Shown in pieces: positions 60,309 to 64,000 of a stretch of 64,000 nucleotides of DNA. This stretch comes from Ottelia alismoides (taxonomy: Eukaryota; Streptophyta; Magnoliopsida; Alismatales; Hydrocharitaceae). Numbering within the stretch: position 1 is the first letter of the stretch; each line of letters opens with the position of its first letter. Location: contig JAZKJV010010530.1 in assembly GCA_037367405.1 (NCBI GenBank), positions 372,001 to 436,000 of the forward strand, in the 5' to 3' direction. The notes under the pieces were generated by a model, which was not told the DNA's origin, searched no databases, and saw only the letters and a list, made by a program, of their open reading frames with translations. Position numbers and translations under genes: made by a program.

Positions 60309-60580
60309 ATGTGTAAAATCCACGTGTGTAAAAAAACAAAAAAACACAAAAAAACAAAACAAAAAAAACAACAAAACAAAACAAAACAAAAAAAAGAAGA
60401 AAATAAAAAAATAAAACACAAAAACAAAAACAAAAACAAAAAAAACAAAAAAAAACACAAAACAAAACAAAACAAAAAATGGGAAGAGAGAGAGAGAGAG
60501 AGAGAGAGAAAAACAACACAAAAAAAACAAACAAACAAAAAAAACAAAAAAAAACAAAAAAAAAGTCTCTTGTATATACT
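60309..60580 (+). repeat. A/C-rich low-complexity tract with (GA)n
   Basis: A5-6C-type repeats (AAAACA, AAAAAC) cover most of 60330-60570, with a (GA)12-13 run at 60484-60509. Phe/Leu-rich minus-strand and Lys/Asn-rich plus-strand frames here are by-products of the repeat. Confidence 0.9.
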
Positions 60581-60976
60581 TGTATATATTACTAACCCTT
60601 TCTCCTTTAAAAAAAACTACAAAACCAAAAATCATAAAAATTCATAAAAAAACTTTCTTTCACATCTGCATTTTTCTCCAAAAATCCATAAAAAGTTCAA
60701 AATTAGAAAATTGTTTAAAAAAACGGTTCTTTTCACATGTACGTCATTCTAAAAAAACTCTCTGCATTGTTCATAGTCTGCATTTGCATGTGCATTTTTC
60801 TGGATAGTATTGATATTTAAACTATGTCTGGAATAAAATTGAAGAATGGAGCTTAGTTGGACCTTAATCCACCTAATTCTTAGAGGAACTTCACCGAGAA
60901 ATAGGATTTTAGAAGCTTCAGGTCTTTGACTTAATTCTTTGAGTTCCACATGACAATGTGCAGCATTTGACTCTTA

Positions 60977-61352
60977 GGGCGCGTTTGGATTGGGGGTTAC
61001 CCCCCACTTTGGGTGGGTAACCCCCCAAAACCCCCATTTTTAACCCACTAGTGGGGCCCACTCACTTCCCATCAAAAAAATTATATATTATACCATCATA
61101 TCATCTAAAAATCATAAAATACTCAACTTATACTCACTATTCCAAACTTCAATACAATCACATCACAACAACCACCAACTTTTTCAAAATTCAATACAAT
61201 CATATCATAATAACTATCAACCTTTTCAAATTCCAATACAATTACATCACACAACCCCTCCAACCCTTAACCCACCAACCAAACACACTAAAACAAAAAC
61301 GGGTTATCCACCACCGGATAACCCCCGGAAAACCCACCAACCAAACACACTC
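60977..61352. mobile_element. Tourist-like (PIF/Harbinger) MITE
   Basis: The ends GGGCGCGTTTGG and CCAAACACACTC form an inverted repeat (with the usual transitions) that extends, with gaps, through GGGTTAC/GGATAACCC motifs to about 50 bp. TTA on both sides (60974-60976, 61353-61355) is the 3-bp target duplication of this superfamily. Inside, a 42-43 bp unit (TTCAATACAATCACATCA...) is repeated three times at 61146-61260. The terminal 20 bases ACCCACCAACCAAACACACT occur twice (61270-61289 and 61332-61351). It lies inside the young retroelement, so it is younger still. Confidence 0.8.
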
Positions 61353-62215
61353 TTAGTGTCTAACCTGGTCTCTTCATTCTGGGTACAACTCTGGAATAGC
61401 GAATTAATTTGTACTCCCGCACTACGCACTTAGCTCAACTCAGATGGGATGTTGGAAGACTGTATGAGTTTCTTTTCTGGTAGCGTGGAAATCTAAAGAC
61501 CGGAGTACGGGTTGAAATAAAGCTTCGGAAAAGGGATGGACGGCTGGGCATAATTTTTTTTAAGACCCCAAAACATGTACGGAAAAAAAAAGATTCTATA
61601 TCCGTAGGGGCACAACAAGATCCAAGCAGAACCACCAAAACTCCAAATACAAAGAAGCTACTACCAAATAAAAATCTGACCAAAAAGGTCCAAGCTTCAA
61701 GAAAACCTGCAGATCTTGGTGGAGACTCGGCTACACTGGCCAGCTTCACAAGGAGAGGTGACTACACCAAACCACCCTCCAGTTCTTTTCTCATTCTTCT
61801 AACTTCTCCCCCAATTCAATTGTGAACACAGCACGACAGACCTTAGAAGGAAATACCTGACTCCCCGAGGACGAGTTATTGGAGAGGAGATTTGCATGGT
61901 AGTCCGGCATTCTGGATGGGAAGAGCTAAAATTTTTCACACACATGAGTCGATTATTCAATGTTCATAGGGTATGCTTTGGGAAGAGGATCGATCTAAGA
62001 TGACTTCTGGGCCAAAACTGTGACAATGATGTGTAAAACTTGAAGGCTGTTGGTTTTAAAATCCTGTCTCACAGAAGTTCCGACACACAAATAATCCAAA
62101 GGTCCGACAGAGCTCCAAACTACAATTTTATGAAGATAAGTTTAATACTCAATATTGTCCTACTTTCTTTATTTTCCCTTTCTTTTTCTTCTTCACTTAT
62201 TCTTTCAAATAAGTG
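61353..62215 (+). other. 3' non-coding region of the young element
   Basis: No supported gene. The minus-strand frame 61435-61749 and the plus-strand frame 62040-62231 have no family signature. Confidence 0.55.
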
Positions 62216-62252
62216 TTTGCTAAGGGACTAGCAAAGGTAAAGCATAGGGGGA
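62216..62252 (+). promoter_or_regulatory. Hairpin plus polypurine tract of the young element
   Basis: TTTGCT-AAGGGACT-AGCAAA (about 62216-62235) is followed by GGTAAAGCATAGGGGGA ending at the 3' LTR start, 62253. Stem and loop size equal those at 7254-7291 in the old element. Confidence 0.87.
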
Positions 62253-62507
62253 TGATGAATCTGCGATTCGTCATCTTTATTCATTTATTTTAGCTTAAAA
62301 TCCCTTATAAAACACCTGCATATAACGCTAACTCCATATTCTTACTAACTTGCATTTGTGTGTAAATATTGTACATTTCTTACTAATTTTAACCTAAAAT
62401 AAATAAATAAAGAAAGAAAGGAAAAATAAAGAAAAGAAAATAAAAAAAGAAAGACTGTATACAGGCTGACCCGAACCCCGAGAGAAGGTCAAGACTTGAC
62501 CTGATCG
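62253..62507 (+). mobile_element. 3' LTR of the young element, truncated after 255 bp
   Basis: It matches 53304-53558 base for base except one G/A difference, and then stops abruptly at GATCG. The following sequence belongs to a copia-related repeat. Confidence 0.92.
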
Positions 62508-64000
62508 CATGCTATTGATTAAACCAACCGTCAGTGGACAAATTTATAAAATATTATCTTATATGCACTCCAATATCATATCAATAATATTGGGACCAAT
62601 ATTGGGGTTACTACACGTATGAGCCATTTCTTTTGAGAAATAAAGAACCTGATCCATGTGAATTAGTATTTCAGAGTCATGACTACACATGAGCATTTTC
62701 AAAAATTACAATTCATAATAGCAGAGTTCTTCGTAATAATGAAATACCATGGATGGCATCATATGACTCATTTACATCTTGTTAAATCAATAATTAATCA
62801 TTTCAAATCATATTCTCATGATTAAGTTAATAAGGGATCTAATAAGCATGAATTCTTGATTATTATCTTAGTTTAAGTCATTTAAAACAACACCAATCAA
62901 GCAATCAAAGCAATTCAATTTATGCACTTGATGTTATTATATAGTATACACCCTCATTAGTACTTTTTTAAATTCCAATTTTAATTTTTAAAAGTTCACA
63001 AATACTTTTTATGCTACTCTACCTTGAAACGAATCCCGACCAAGCCATCTATACTATGCTGACGTGGAGCGCTTCCACTGCCATGCGGGTGCACGGTGTC
63101 AGTTAAGTAAACCATCATTATATCCATACCTAGTCACCCTCACAGTTCCAATTCTGAACAATATAATATGTATTAATTGTACTAAGGTGTTTTAATAGCC
63201 TTTTGACCCATGTTTATACTATATAATAACCACTCAGAAATTTAGGAATTTAAAATATTTTTAATTTCGACAAATTTCCAACGTAACAACTAGATAATCG
63301 ACGAAATTGATCCAGTCGATTCGTAATTTCTAATTGATTCACAATCATCCAAGTATACAATAAATAAAGGAAATATGAAATAAATAGATATTATATTTTA
63401 TTGCATACATCCAAATAAATAAACAATGATTTAAGATTTCATATTTGCAAGTTGCGACCATCACACTTTAAATTAGAATGCATTATATAAATTGAACTTA
63501 AAATTCGTTGCGATCCCTTATATTTCAAAATATTATTTCCAACTCCAGATGTGAATGTATCGCATATATTTTTCATCTATTTTGAGTCTAAAAATAAGAG
63601 AAACAAATCATTATAATAATCAAGTCCTCTTCCAACTCCACTTATGGAGAAATCTAATTTCTCAAGATCGCACGGTCGGAATCGCATGAAATTTTTTGAA
63701 CTAATTTCATACTTGATTAGTGACTTATTAAATAGTATTTATTATGTTATATGACTTGAAAATTAGTAGTTAAAAAATAATAATTTTCTAGCTACGATAT
63801 TTGATCAAAATCATAGTTTGCAAATGTTTTCGACATTTGAATCTTCTCTCGAATGCGACCAACTTTTGATGAGTCTTTTGAGCATGAGTTCATATCTTCT
63901 ATACATCGTATATATCCCAAAAATATCATCTAAAAAAAGGTATAACATCAAACACATCATATGTTACCGAATAATTTAAAATATCAAAATAGCCATAAAA
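62508..64000 (-). mobile_element. Copia-related fragment (same family as 28490-37735)
   Basis: 62590-62830 aligns by eye with 34690-34920 (blocks TCTTTTGAGAA, CCATG, ATCATATGAC, AATCATATTCT), and similarity continues weakly to about 63600. The orientation is therefore probably minus. No coding domain is recognisable; it would be the gag/leader portion. Confidence 0.55.

Larger units (their letters stand above)
53304..62507 (+). mobile_element. Young, apparently non-autonomous Athila-like element with truncated 3' LTR
   Basis: The 5' LTR (53304-56678), perfect tRNA-Asp primer site (56682-56699), short coding region (57943-59770), long non-coding 3' region, polypurine tract and 255 bp of 3' LTR (62253-62507) are present. 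The two LTR starts differ at one base over 255 bp with no gaps, so insertion was recent. The coding part has a gag-like N-terminus, an aspartic protease and an acidic C-terminal frame, with no RT, RNase H or integrase. It would therefore need enzymes from another element. A Tourist-like MITE (60977-61352) landed in it later. The rest of the 3' LTR is missing. Confidence 0.87.

Noticed and set aside
60266..60647. Phe/Leu-rich and Lys/Asn-rich frames
   Set aside because: Translations of A/C-rich simple repeat.

Overview
This window is repeat-dominated nuclear DNA from a flowering plant. The reasons are Ty3/gypsy (Athila-like) and Ty1/copia (Maximus/SIRE-like) LTR retrotransposons with plant-type primer-binding sites, a LINE fragment, MITEs and Mutator/hAT-like insertions, and one plant gene with an AT-rich intron. 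The GC-rich third positions of that gene hint at a monocot, but I cannot name a species. Nearly all host-gene-free sequence is decayed transposon. No CRISPR array, rRNA or prokaryote-like operon is visible.

Layout. (1) 1-~10440: a decayed + strand Athila-like element with gag tail, protease, RT, RNase H and integrase remnants, a long 3' non-coding region with hairpin/polypurine repeats, and its 3' LTR from 7292. (2) ~10440-12020: 3' half of a related LTR, followed by a minus-strand gypsy gag relic (12090-13050). (3) ~13050-22255: mostly AT-rich sequence I cannot assign, with one exon-like patch near 14.65 kb. (4) 22261-~25827: another LTR of the same Athila-like group. (5) ~28490-37735: a decayed minus-strand copia element whose integrase is split by a 1.2-kb insertion and whose RT has lost its two catalytic aspartates. 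A LINE endonuclease fragment follows (37750-38430).

(6) 38626-52237 is the only recognisable host gene: a minus-strand PEBP-family (YbhB/At5g01300-type) gene of two exons. Its single intron is 13.1 kb and holds a matryoshka of insertions: a foldback-like long-TIR element (39643-49973), a copia element inside it (39924-48729), an internally deleted Athila-like LTR pair inside the copia (41035-47427), a hAT-type MITE in one TIR arm (49019-49689), and separately a Mutator-like element with a GC-rich payload (50233-51235). Exon 1 has an in-frame TGA at codon 36, so the gene is probably a pseudogene unless the base calls are wrong.

(7) 53304-62507: a young Athila-like element (one difference over the 255 bp shared by the two LTRs), with an intact tRNA-Asp primer site. 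It encodes only a gag-like N-terminus, an aspartic protease and an acidic C-terminal ORF, so it looks non-autonomous. A Tourist-like MITE sits in its 3' non-coding region and its 3' LTR is cut off. (8) 62508-64000: a fragment related to the copia element of region 5.

A recurring theme in the Athila-like group is unusual LTR-edge architecture: a palindrome at the LTR 5' terminus, a hairpin fused to the polypurine tract, several extra copies of that hairpin-polypurine unit downstream of the coding region, and a GC-rich island in the middle of an AT-rich LTR.
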